The position numbers and the translations under genes are program-made. From Collybiopsis luxurians FD-317 M1 (Eukaryota > Basidiomycota > Agaricomycetes > Agaricales > Omphalotaceae), in the NCBI GenBank assembly GCA_000827265.1, contig KN834808.1, forward strand, positions 25,561 to 81,787: a stretch of DNA of 56,227 nucleotides, given 5' to 3'. The notes under the pieces are model-generated. The model saw only the letters and a list, made by a program, of their open reading frames with translations. It made no database searches and was not told the DNA's origin. Each line of letters opens with the position of its first letter. Within the stretch, counting starts at the first letter, position 1. Below, piece by piece: positions 36,890-48,410 of this stretch.

Positions 36890-38096
36890 TTACGACAACG
36901 GCTCTTGGGGATGTGCAACAAGTTTCTGTTTCTCTTCACCTTCAATGATTCCCTCGAGTCCGTTCGGCAAATCTTCCACACAATTATGCTGCAAGAATCT
37001 AATCAGCTTTACCTAACACTCGATTAAGGGACCATCCTGGAACAATATCTTGCTCAAGTAATCGAGGAAGTTTTTCGTAGAGAACTTTTCCAAACTCCCG
37101 CGTATGAGGCAAATGCACTGTCCTAAACATAGCTAGAACCATCTTCCCATCTTCCCTATCATTCTTGACGTGCTCTGAGGTTGAATTAACCGTAACCAAT
37201 TGCCCTCCTTCGACTAAACACTCCAAACCCGCCGCTTGGACCTCTGCAGTCCCCACCGCATCGAAGACAAGTTTGAGTTGAAAATCGCTTGGTGCAAACA
37301 GCCTCTCTATCACAGAAGGAAGATCCATGAGAGTATCTGACCTGCGGTTAATGACATATGTTCCTCCGAGAGCTTTGAGATATTCAGAACGGATTGACAA
37401 GGCGTAGGTAATGATGGGGTTGAATTCCTGGTATTTGAGAAACTGAATCGCATACTGCCCAACAGAGGTACTTCCTCCGAGGACTAAGACTGCGTGTCCA
37501 GTCTGTTTGATGTCGGAGTCAATCGTTGGATTCAGAGCGATTCCGATGGGCCTCAGTACGAATAGACCAAAGACAGCAGCGGTCAGAGCGATGAGGATTG
37601 AAGTTCCCTGCGAATAGGTGTAATCTGTTCATAAACAAATGGTCAGCCGGTCGGATATTCTTATTCGATCCCCGTTTCTGATAACTTTATGTACATACTC
37701 TGGCAACCAAATCTGCAGGAATTGTCGTGTATTGCTGAAATCCACCCCTGTCCGGAGGAAAGAATCTCTGGAAGAATCTGTTGAGAGCTGTGTCAGACTC
37801 GGAGGAGAAGACGGCGATACACCTCGAAAGATAACTTCTTACATTCGATCGCCTTTTTCCCATCTCTTAACACCCTCGCCAACTTGCTCAATATCTCCTG
37901 CAATATCCGTGCCCAATACCGCAGGGTAGCTGCTCACAATAAACCCCGAAGATTGAATCTTCCAATCAACAGGATTCAGCGCTACAGCTTCTACTTTTAC
38001 GACAAGTTCCCCTGGTGCCGCTTGGGGTATCAATCTTTTAGATATGACGAAAGGCTGTTGCTTGCCTTCCAAGATGAGCGCATGTTGAGTTGACAT
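36890..38096 (-). pseudogene. MDR GroES-like oxidoreductase, decaying second copy
   Basis: Direct-repeat copy of 28007-26763. Exons: 38096-37843 (254 nt, same length), 37777-37699 (one codon lost), then exon 3 from about 37650. Compared with copy 1, the start of exon 3 has lost 10 nt, breaking the frame unless a downstream TTCGCAG acceptor is used. The exon 3 donor changed from CTG/GT to CAG/GA, so the last intron cannot be spliced normally. The final exon has internal deletions. Parts still read well (FDAVGTAEVQAAGLECLVEG). I read it as a pseudogene or a truncated expressed form. Confidence 0.75.
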
Positions 38097-38189
38097 TGTT
38101 GAACGAGGGAGAGTTGCAAGCATATGGGAAGGTTCCGGGTTGGCGGAAGCTTGACTGCCCGGTTTCGGGTGAATCTTGGACGTCATACG

Positions 38190-40175
38190 ATCAGAAGGTA
38201 GGCCAGTGGTAAATTTCGCTGCCAGTGAAACTATATAACTAGCGGTGTGTTTGTTGCCCTTCCGGTCGTCTGAATTATCTCATGAATCTAATGAAGCCAT
38301 TCAGCCCATTAAATGACAATGGCACAGTATCGATGACTACTCGAAAAGCAATGACAGCAACGCGAAGTCTACACTAGAACCCCAACCAGCGGTGTGGGGA
38401 GAGAACCGAATCTAAATAGACCGCCGGGTTCAGACAAGGCCCAGAGGGATTGAGGTGTGAGCATGATCGAAACCGAGACATGGCGAGGAAAATCCTGCAT
38501 ACGATGGGCCGCACAACAAGAGTGATCGCCGATGAGCACCAGAAACGTGCAACATCGTATCCAGAAACCTTTGAAGATGTAAGCTACCATGCAAGAGGGA
38601 AGCTAGCGAGGGACACTTACCAACGACGGCAGTAATCTGGTAGTAAGACTTATACGATCCAATCACATGTCCTCAAATAGCAGGGGAGAAGATTCCCACT
38701 ACGTGGATAGGGTGGTACTATAAAGATAGAAGAGTCAATAGTGATTCAATGCCAGACAAGAAAAACTACTCACAGCTAAATGTAATGCGACTCCAGATTG
38801 CAAGACACCTGCGAATCGTCCATTATAGATGATATCCAAGTGGATCTTGGATCTTGAGAGACGTAAGTTGCAAATAAACACGACGAGATGGATGACAAGG
38901 ACTCACGAGATGGACTCGGAGGTTTAGAGCACACGTATCCATTTGAATTTCTGCTTTGGAAGCCCTAGACAGATATCGACGCTCTGGCGAAGGTCAAGTC
39001 CCATTGGATGACATGAATGGCTTCTCTTCGCGATCCAGGGATGCAAACTTGTCAAGGTAAACCGTCATTGTAACCGGATAGGAGGAAAGTTTGGGACGCA
39101 GAAGTACGTCCTTGAAAGAGGTCGGCACAGATGAGAGAGTGGATTTTGATACTGGAGGCGATGGAGGCGAAGGCAATGGAGCAGATGAGAAGATCTTGTG
39201 GGAACGGAATGGAGTTTCTGAGGGGATTTGTGCTGACCGATCAGACAAAAGAAAAGACTTGTTAACCAGATTCAAATCCTCCGACCCGATATCAGGCGAG
39301 TGAAATATTGAATCCGGCCAACGATATCTGTTCGCGTATGCTAAATTCATCATTTGAAAACAAGTATATGTGTTCAAAGACCGTTCCTGCATCCATAAAC
39401 AGTAAGAACGAGTGGGTTACAGCATTGAGATAAGTAGAGCGCACGTACTCAAGTACTCAAAATCCAGAAGCTACCCAGCCACTTACTCTAGGGTTTCAAA
39501 TGCGCGATACTTGTCTTCTCCCTTTTACCCTCAAATTATTTGAATCCCTCCAAAAAAAGAATAAATACAGCGCAATCCCAGTCCAACCCCTCCTTCCAAC
39601 TATCCATGAAACCACGATTTTACTCTCTCAGAATGATGTACAACTGTTCTCTGGCGATAAGCACATTGCCGATGGCGTATTCTTGACAGCTCGATTAGGT
39701 GCCTCAGCTGAACTGATGAATTGTGGAAGAGCGAGTGAGGCGCAGAAGACGGGAAAGGGAAGGTCGAGCGGAGTGAAGGGAGGGATACAATGCGGACGAT
39801 CTCGTCGTCCGAGGAGGATGGGGATGAGGAGGATGTTCGAGTCACGGCGGCACAAGGGGCATAGCGAATCAATCGATAACAGCGGTCATGGGGTCTGACA
39901 ATAGCTGTAGACAAGCGTTAAGATAAAAGCAAATTAACGCTCAATATTACATTTAAGTAGGAAGAATAGGAACACCATGTGGGCTATCACCTGAACAATA
40001 CACCGAGAAAGAGTTAAGGGAGGACGCCGACGATGCTATTTGAACAAAGGGAATTTTATTCCAAATTTGGACATCATGATTCACGTTGCTTCGGCCTGCT
40101 CGCCGATATCAAATCGATAAGCATATCAATATCAATGCTGTATATCAATTTGAGTCAATTGGTGTATCGGTTGAC
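38190..40175. other. Upstream region of NLR-2, with remnant ORF
   Basis: Around 38950-39058 (+) a frame reading LEALDRYRRSGEGQVPLDD resembles LERYRRSGKGSVITEAQ in the ORF at 50355-50699, so this is probably a broken copy of that ORF. CGATAACAGCGGTCATGGGG at 39874-39893 recurs exactly at 50694-50713. A 132-codon minus ORF (39392-38994) is Pro/Ser-rich without a domain. Confidence 0.4.
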
Positions 40176-40184
40176 TATATATAT
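40176..40184 (+). promoter_or_regulatory. TATA box of NLR-2
   Basis: TATATATAT, 48 nt upstream of the ATG at 40224, followed by the leader GTAGGGTACACCCATC shared with NLR-3 and the orphan 5' end. Confidence 0.6.
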
Positions 40185-40223
40185 GGGCTAGAATCGACGA
40201 CCGCTTTGTAGGGTACACCCATC

Positions 40224-43200
40224 ATGGCTGATCTACTTCACAGGCAGTATGTCAACAGCCTACATTCCAAGCTATGAGTCCAGCTAATGGTTCATTGCTC
40301 CTCAGAGAATCAGAAGTGACAATTGCCAATGGAAAGTAAGAAACAGCATTTCTATCTCAGCTGTAATTCTGGAATCTGATTAAATTTTATAGCATGTTTC
40401 AGTATGCTTCAGATTTTACCATCAATAATGGAACATTCAATGTTGTTTGTGAGCCATGTATCTCATTCAGCATTGCATATATTGAGCCTTTCTGATTTTT
40501 AATAGTGAATAATGAAAAAGATGAAAAGGATGAGAAGGATGAAAAAGAGAAAATTAAAAAATGGCTCAATGCGCCTGATTGCACCATGAATTATCAGGCT
40601 GCAGATGATAAGAGAACTGAAGGCACTGGTCAGTGGATCCTGAATGATCCTGAGTATATCAAGTGGAAGCAAAGTCCAAGTATGCTTTGGATACAAGGAA
40701 AAGGTATGAGTAAAGTATAGATACTACAAAGACTTACCAGTGCTAACCACCAATGGCAGCTGGATCGGGCAAAACAATCTTATTGTGAGTTTAATTCTAT
40801 AAACATTCAAGATATTAACTTCAGTGTTGTATCAGTACCACTATTGTCAGAGATCTAAAGCAAATAGCCCCGGAGTATACCTGGTATCACTACTTTGACT
40901 CACGTGATAACACAGATCAAAAATCTACTTTTCGGGGCTACCTCCTATCTCTTTTGGCACGAGTTGGAGCTAACAGCAAAGGCATTCGTCCTGCATTAAA
41001 AATGCTGTTTGATAGATGCAATAGTGAGGGCCTCACTGCATCCTCCCCTGCCACAAAAGATATAGCCATGGTATTAAAAGAATTGCTTGAAACTGCTGAT
41101 AGGGGCTACATTGTGTTGGATGCCATGGATGAATGTTGTGAAACATCAAAGGTCCTTGAATGGCTGCAAAGTCTGCCTAAGCAGCTTTGGATTCTGTTTA
41201 CAAGCCGCTACACTCCTGAGCCAAATATTTTAGAGGAATGCACCACAATTTCATTGGATAATGGAAATACCCTTATCAATGAGGATATTGTGAAATATGT
41301 GGAAAAGGAGGTTGAAAGGTTCCACTTTAAAGGAGATTTGAAAGCTGAGGTCATGTATACTTTGAAGGAAAAGGCACAGGGAGGGTAAGTTAGGAGATAT
41401 TTGTCTAAAATATATGCAAAACTGAAGTAACTACAGATTTCGTTGGGTAGATTGTCAGCTAAGAGTGCTGAAGGATTGTGGATCACCCAAAGTTGTGCGG
41501 AAAAATTTGAAAAATCTGCCTAGAGATTTGAAGGAGACTTATAATCAGGCAATGCAACGGACTTGGGATAGGGAAGACAACAGGGAGGATGCTCACCATC
41601 TTCTCTTATGGCTTACCTATGCATTTGAGCCACTCACTATCAGAAGGATTGCAAACATTCTGACAATAGATTTGGGCAATAACTGTGTAGATGGCAAGGC
41701 TAATGAAATGGAGTTCAAACTACATTCAATCATTGACTCTACTCTAGTTGCAGTTGATATGAACTCAAATGTTCAATTGGCACATGCATCTGTCAAGGAA
41801 TTCATGATTAATCAATACAATTCATCCCACACTCTCAGATTATTTCACATAAATGAGCTGTTGGCACATGAGATAATTGCTCAGACATGTATAATATATC
41901 TGATGCAGTTTACTTCAATTGTGAAGATTCGTCCTGGCTGGGAACAGGTTGACCATTCCTTAAAACCTTATGCAGTTAAATACTGGCCCAGACATGCAAA
42001 GTTTGTAGAAAATAGTAATCCTGAGAGTTCCCTGCATAATCTGATAGTGAAATTTGCAAACGGTGAAATGACACCCTTCCAAAACTGGTTGAAGCGATAT
42101 CAACTGTCTTTGCAAATATATGTAAATGACCGGTATAATAGATATCCAATCTTTTCCTTGATCTGTCATGGTTTGTTGACTGCAAGCCGTGAGTTGTTGG
42201 AATTCTGGGAGGTAGATGCTCTTAATGCTGCACTCTATGCTGCATTAGGAGATCACCAGGTTCAAAACTCACTACCTTTGGGAGGATATGTAATTGGTCA
42301 AGATGGCGGTGCCCTTCAAGCAGTTACAGCACAAGAAAAAGAGGTTATAGTGAAACTTTTACTTGAGAAGGGTGTTAATGTTAATGGTCAGCATAGTAAT
42401 GCCCTTGCAACAGCTGCAGCACAGGGAAATGAGGTTATAGTGAAACTTTTACTTGAGAAGGGTGCCAGTGTCAAAGCTCAGGGTGGTAATGCCCTTGAAG
42501 CAGCTGCAGAAAAAGGAAATGCGGCTATAATGAAACTTTTACTTGAGAAGGGTGCTGATGTTAATGCTCAGCATGGTAATGTCCTTCGAGCAGCTGCAGC
42601 ACAGGGAAATGAGGCTGTGGTGAAACTTTTACTTGAGAAGGGTGCTAACATCAATGCTTTGGGTGGTGATACCGTTTATGTGGCTGCAGCAAATGGCAAT
42701 GAGGCTATGGTGAAACTTTTACTTGAGAAGGGTGCTCATGTCAATGCTCATGGTTCCCTTGCAGTAGCTGCAACGCATGGAAATAATGCACTAATGAAGC
42801 TTTTGCTAGATCACGGTGCTGATATCAATGATGAGAATGGTCCATATGGCAGTGCCCTTCAAGCAGCAGCATTTAGTGGAAATGAAGCTATGATAAAGTT
42901 TTTGCTTGACAATGGTGCCAATATCAATACTGAGAATGGTCCATATGGAAGTGCACTTCAAGCAGCAGCATTTAGTGGAAATGAAGCTATAATAAAGTTT
43001 TTGCTTGACAATGGTGCCAATATTAATACTGAGAATGGTCCATATGGAAGTGCCCTTCAAGCAGCAACATTTAGTGGAAATGAAGCTATAATAAAGTTTT
43101 TGCTTGACAATGGTGCCGATATTAATGCTTCGGGTAAAAGAACTGGCACTGCCCTTCAAGTAGCTGCACGGCGTGGAAATGAGGCTGTAGTAAAGGTTTT

Positions 43201-45940
43201 GCTTGCTAGCGGTGCTGACATTAATGTTCAGGGTGGTGAAAACGGCAATGCTTTGAATGCAGCTGCAGGTGGGGGCAATGAAACCATCATGGCTGCTGCA
43301 GTAGGGGGAAATGAGTTTGTAGTCAAGCTGTTACTCGAGCAACAGAGTAAGATCAGCGCAAAAGGCGGCGAGCAGGGTAATGCACCCGGAGCAACACTTT
43401 TTAAGGAAAATGAGACGGTGGTGAGACCTGTAAATGAAAAAGGTACTTACCTTAATATGAAGGAGGCAGAACACCAAAAAGTCCTTCAAGTTGCTGTAGC
43501 GAAAGGAAATGAGAATGCAATGAAGCCATTGGTTAAGCATGTTTCTAATATGGATGCTGAGGTGGTCCTTGATAATGCCCTCATGACGGCTGTTTATCAT
43601 AGAAATGAATCCATGACCAAGCTATTGCTTGCAATGGGAGCCAATGTTAATACTCAGCACTTGAACAATTTTCATGGTAGCGTTCTAGAAATTGCAGCAC
43701 ATCAAGGTAACAAGGCAATGGTGGAATTCTTGCTTGAGAAGGGTGCAAATGTGAATGCTGAGAATGGCTTACATGGTGGTGTTCTTTGTGCTGCTGCATC
43801 TGCGAACAATGAAGCTTTGGTAAAGTTTTTAGTTGGGAAAGGTGTTGATGTTGAAGCGAGCAGTAATGACAATGCTCTGCAAGAGGCTGTAAAAAGAGGA
43901 AATGAGGACATAGTAAAGCTTTTGCTTAAAAACGGAGTCAATGTCAATTCTCGTGGTGGCTATTATGGCACTGCGCTTCAAGCTGCAGCGGCACATGGTC
44001 ATGAGACACTGGTGCAGATTTTGCTTGAGAAAGGTGCTAATGTAAATGCAGTTGGCGGATATTATGGTACTATCCTTCAAGCTGCTGCAGTTGATGGAAA
44101 TGAAAGTGTGGTAGAGCTTCTGCTTGAAAAGGGGGCTGATGTGGAGACACAGGATTGAACACATAGCAACGTGTTTCAAGCAGCTACATCAGATGGAGAT
44201 GAAAGTGTTTCGAAGTTCATGCTTGAAAATGGTACTAATCTCTGTACACAAGATGGGAAATATGCCAGTGCCCTTCAGGCCGCTGCAGGAGAGGGAAATC
44301 AAGCCGTGGTAGAGCTTCTGCTTGAGAGGGGCGCTGACATCACCCATCAGGGTGGCTATTACGGCAATGCCCTTCAAGCGGCTGCTGCCAAACCTCATCA
44401 AAATGCAGTGATAGTGAGACTTTTACTTGAGAATGGTGCTAAAATCAATGCTGAAGGTGGTTATTATGGTACTGCTCTTCAAGCTGCTGCCACTGCCACT
44501 GAAAAAAATGAGGGAGTGGTGCAGCTTCTGCTCGACAAGGGGGCTACTATCAATACTCAAGTAGGGCATTACGGCAATGCCCTACAGGCAGCTGCAGCTC
44601 AGGCAAATGAGGTAGTGGTGAGAATGCTGTTTGAGAAGGGTGCTGATATTAATTCTCAAGGTGGCCATTATGGTAATGCCCTTCAAGCTGCTGCTTGTGT
44701 GGAGATTTCTCAGCTTGAACATAATCCTGATTTCCAGTTTGACAACATTTACCATACTCTTACAGATAGAAGTAAGGCTGTGGTCGAGTTTTTGCTTGAA
44801 AAAGGTGCCATTATAGATGCTCAGGGTGGTTACTATGGAAATGCCATCCAGGCTGCTGCTGCTGAGGGAAACACTGAAGTGGTGAAATTATTGTTGGAGA
44901 GGGGTGCTGAGGTCAATGCTCAGGGTGGCTACTATGGGAATGCCCTTCAAGCTGCTGCACATAGGGGAAATGATGTAGTGGCTAGACTATTGTTAGAAAA
45001 GGGTGCTGATGTCAATGTTCAGGGTGGTTATTATGGGAATGCCCTCCAAGCAGCAGCATCTGCTATGTTTCCCTGGGCAGGAGAAGAAGTGGTCAAGCTT
45101 TTACTTGAAAAGGGTGCAGATGTCAATGCTCAAGGTGGTCAATATGGTAATGCCCTTCAAGGTGCTGTTGCTGTTCATTGGGAGGCAGAGGGAGTGGTCA
45201 ACCTTCTCCTTGAGAGGGGTGCTGATATCAACACTCAGGGTGGTCAATATGGTAATAGTCTTCAAGCAGCTGTGGTAAATGGGAATGATGCAGTAGTGAA
45301 GCTTTTGCTTGACAATGGTATTGATATAAATGCTCAGGGTGGTCAATATGGAAATGCCCTTCAGGCAGCAGCTGTTCAAGCACCATATACAATAGTCAAA
45401 CTCTTCCTTGAGAGGGGTGCTGATATCAATGCTCAGGGGGGTCAATATGGCACTGCCCTTCAAGCTGCTGCTGCAAATGCCCATGGACAAAAAGCAATAG
45501 TTAAACTTTTGCTTGAAAAGGGTGCCGATATCAATGCTCAGGGAGGTAAATATGGCAATGCTCTTCAAGCTGCAGCAGCAGCAAATAGTTATGGAGTTGA
45601 AATACAGGCCAAACATCTTCTTGAGCAAGATTCCAATTATGGCCATCATGCAGCTAGGGTTTTCAGAAATGGGGCTGTAGTGAAACTTCTGCTCCAAGAA
45701 GGTGCTTATGTTAATGCCCAAGGTGGTCAATATGGCAATGCCCTTCAAGCTGCTGCTGCTAATGCTTATGGGAATACAGCAGTTGTCAAGCTTTTGCTTG
45801 AATGGGGTGCAGATATCAATGCACGGGGTGGTCAATATAGCAATGCCCTTCATGCTGCCGCTGCTGCATCTTGGCTCAATGAATCAGTAGTGAAATTTTT
45901 ACTTACAAATGGTGCTATTGCTCATTCCAAAGAGTCATGA
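40224..45940 (+). CDS. NLR-2: NACHT-ankyrin STAND protein with an in-frame TGA
   Basis: Seven exons: 40224-40246, 40306-40335, 40393-40448, 40506-40703, 40760-40784, 40836-41384 and 41437-45940. Phases agree throughout. Order: short N-terminus with DFTINNGTFNVV, acidic/basic KDEKDEKDEKEK stretch, WLNAPDCTMNYQAADDKR, P-loop GKAGSGKTIL, Walker B YIVLDAMDECCE, sensor ILFTSRY, FRWVDCQLRVLKDCG and winged-helix region, then about 35 ankyrin repeats. Codon 1201 is TGA (44156-44158) where NLR-3 has AGA. The same frame then stays open for 594 more codons to TAG-free end at 45940. As written it makes a 1200-residue protein with about 16 repeats; readthrough would give 1794. Three ankyrin units (42833-43129) are almost identical at DNA level. 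Likely an immune or incompatibility receptor; inferred. Confidence 0.88.
42833..43129 (+). repeat. Three 99 bp near-identical tandem ankyrin units
   Basis: Units at 42833-42931, 42932-43030 and 43031-43129, each encoding ENGPYGSALQAAAFSGNEA plus IIKFLLDNGANINT-like sequence, differing at only a few bases. This is much closer than other units of the gene, so it is a recent internal expansion. Confidence 0.85.
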
Positions 45941-46780
45941 CCACCAACATTTAGGCACTATTCTCGGCCGAGGTGTGGCCAATTTTGGGCCTTTTAATAT
46001 TCCCTACTTCGCAGAACTAAGCAACAACCTAACCTCTCCAAGAACAATTTCAGTCCCAACATTCCCAACAGGACTTATAACAATAGCTTTACTGTACTTT
46101 TACGGCATAGGAATACTACAGTGATTCTTTCAAAAGTTCAATGGTACCAGGTAAAAGTAATTTTGTTGCTAGCTGTAAATGTAACTTTGACTGAGACAAA
46201 TTCAATTGTGTAAATTGGAAATTTTCAACAAATAGTAAGATCATTCACAGATGGTACCCACTTCCTAGTTGGAAAATGTGTACTTAAACTAATGACCCCG
46301 ACACCTACTAATTTATGCCAGTCATTTCCATCCACCCTTCTGTCCATTCCAAATTCCACATACCAAATGAACAAGCACATGACTCTTGAAGCTACTCATA
46401 AGTGATCCATTTGGAGTAAGTGTATGACCCATAAAATAAGAGACAAGATGCAAGTTGGCTGGATTACTGCTATAAAATCAACTGAAATCCCACCAACTTG
46501 CAGTATTGATATCACCTAATCTATTCAAGGGCAATGTCAGAATAAGGGCAACTGTGATCACATAATACTGCCATACATATGATATTCATTACACGGTGCT
46601 GCCTGCAACAGGCTCTTTGCCTGATTGGGATTCTGCAAAGTTTCCATGGCATTTCTGAGGCTTGAAGTTCCTACACCAACAAGCAGGCAGGGCTCCTCTG
46701 CAAGGAGCTTCTTACCCGCATCTTGAGCTTGGCTCTTGAGAGATATCGCGGATCGCGGGATATTATCATGTGAAACTGTC
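45941..46780. other. Intergenic
   Basis: NLR-2 3' region, then A/T-rich DNA. A 74-codon minus ORF (46782-46558) has no recognisable domain. Nothing else seen. Confidence 0.35.
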
Positions 46781-46789
46781 ATTATCGCG

Positions 46790-47762
46790 GAAGATAAAGT
46801 GTACTTGGATCAGAATCATTTGCGTACTCCTCAGATGGAACATCTGTAGCCTGTAGAAATGAATGCCAGACTTGAGTAGATGTAAGCATGAACTTACTCT
46901 CGCTTACCTCTCTGCAACCACAAGGTGACAGTACCTGGTTGTAGATCAGCGCAGAATTCTGGGCCGAAACCCATGCAAAAAGTGTGCACCTAGTAAACAG
47001 TTCTGATAGAGCCGTTTCGATAAAGGCGTTCTCCTCGATGTGAATAGCATCAGGAACTGCTTCATCACAATAATGACGAATCTTTGCCTCGATATCAATG
47101 TAAACATTGAGATAATAACGAGTATTACATGAAACTATGCACGGACTTACTAAATGATAGTTCAATAATGAAAGCCCAGGCTTGTACCTGATGTACATCA
47201 CAGCGATGTTGAATATGCAAGGAAAGGTCCCTCCTTTGTGAAGAATGTCGCGCGAATGCGAGAGATGTGGGTGAGAACAGCAGTGTAGTACAGACAAGTT
47301 GTGGTCAGCGGGTAGAACATGAAATAGGCTGAAGAAAAAAGGGTAAGTCGTGATGACAATTTCTCAATGCAGGTACGCACATTATACATACCAATCTTAA
47401 GGTGCCTTTCCATTCTTTGATACATGTTTGTCAAAGGGAAAATGTTCTTCCTCGCTGAAATGAGGCTGTGGTAGCAAGACATATTTCCGAAGGCCAGACC
47501 ACAAGCCAGCTACCATAGACAGAGTCAATTCTAATGGGTTTGTTAGAAATTCGGATAGATGAATGTGTAAATGAGGAGGAGGTGTATCACAGTCCTCGAG
47601 ACCAAGGCAAATTTCCAGTTTCAAATGACGCGTAAATCGGATGAAGCGATCAAGAGTGAGTAGTGATAGATCAGAATATTGAGGAGAGTCAAGGGCCGAA
47701 GAGATAGAATGAAGCGAGAGCCTCAGTAATTTAAACCACCTAGCTCGTTCGCGTTTGGTCAC
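46790..47762 (-). pseudogene. CxC5/CxC6-type cysteine-cluster protein associated with KDZ transposons, degenerate
   Basis: The minus strand reads in pieces like the CxC modules that travel with Kyakuja-Dileera-Zisupton (KDZ) transposons of basidiomycetes. The N-terminal piece is 47762-47397 (LHIHLSEFLTN, VAGLWSGLRKYVL). A middle piece, at about 47333-47202, has TTTCLYYTAVLTHISRIRAT and GPFLAYSTSL. A C-terminal piece, at about 47140-46800, has CNTRYYLNVYI, AIHIEENAFIETALSELF, SAQNSALIYNQVLS and FMLTSTQVWHSFLQ. I could not join them in one frame with good splice sites, so it is probably broken; an alternative donor could rescue it. Function unknown; likely DNA-binding accessory of the transposon. 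No KDZ transposase core is in the window. Confidence 0.55.
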
Positions 47763-48157
47763 GATGGCGTTGATGCGTGGTCAAGCATGTGATTGCTGGT
47801 GCGGCGACCGGGCTGCTCTCTTCCGGCCTCTACTTCGAGCAAGCTGTCAAGGCTCTACTTTTTCCTACCGAAAAGAAACAGAGCTCTACCCAAAGCTCTG
47901 CCTCTATTTGGAGCTCTACCTCTACCCCTACCTCTACTTTGAAGTAGAGCTGTTTTTTCTATTGATGACGTCCCTCTGTTTCCCCGTTGCTTGAACCGGA
48001 ACCTCGATCAGCCTTTTCTTGAATCGCGTCCCAATGGCCCTTCTCACCTCAGGACGCGTGATAATTGATACAAGAATGGGAGGAATTGACCTAGAGCTAT
48101 GATCCGAGGTATGATTTTAAGTTAAACTCAAGTCTTGGTATTTTATGAGGTCCACAG

Positions 48158-48410
48158 GAAACACCGACAGCTTTTCGAAACTCTCTTGCATTGGCCATAA
48201 AGGATGAGTTTCCTGTGAGTCGGATTGCTTGCTCTGCGAAATCCTCATTAATTTCACGCTCTACAAGGTATTACGGCGGTGTATTATTCCACCGGTGACC
48301 TTTTCAACTCTACGCAATCCAACCTGCAACAAAAAGTCATTCCTGGATTCTTGGTCGAAACTGGAGATAAAACCGGAACAGGCATGGAAGGTTGTGTGCA
48401 TGGTATAATC
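48158..48410 (+). pseudogene. Cyclophilin (CWC27-type PPIase) fragment
   Basis: Reads ETPTAFRNSLALAIKDEFP, then after a possible intron YYGGVLFHR, then VIPGFLVETGDKTGTGMEG. These are consecutive pieces of a cyclophilin domain, nearest to the spliceosome-associated CWC27 type (VPGFLVQTGDKTGTG). The pieces do not join in one phase, and the rest of the domain after TGTG is absent, so it is a fragment. Confidence 0.55.

Noticed and set aside
44120..44190. A mini-intron removing the NLR-2 TGA
   Set aside because: The only GT...AG pair close to it (about 26 nt) is too short and not a multiple of three, so it would not restore the frame.
45101..45853. Long minus-strand ORFs opposite the ankyrin arrays (also 42806-43159, 53127-53645, 54123-54473)
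   Set aside because: Shadows of the repetitive ankyrin codons; their Cys/Ile/Ser-rich repeats mirror the sense repeats.
47870..47955. Repetitive GAGCTCTACC-type tract
   Set aside because: Low-complexity sequence without regular period; not a CRISPR or defined satellite.
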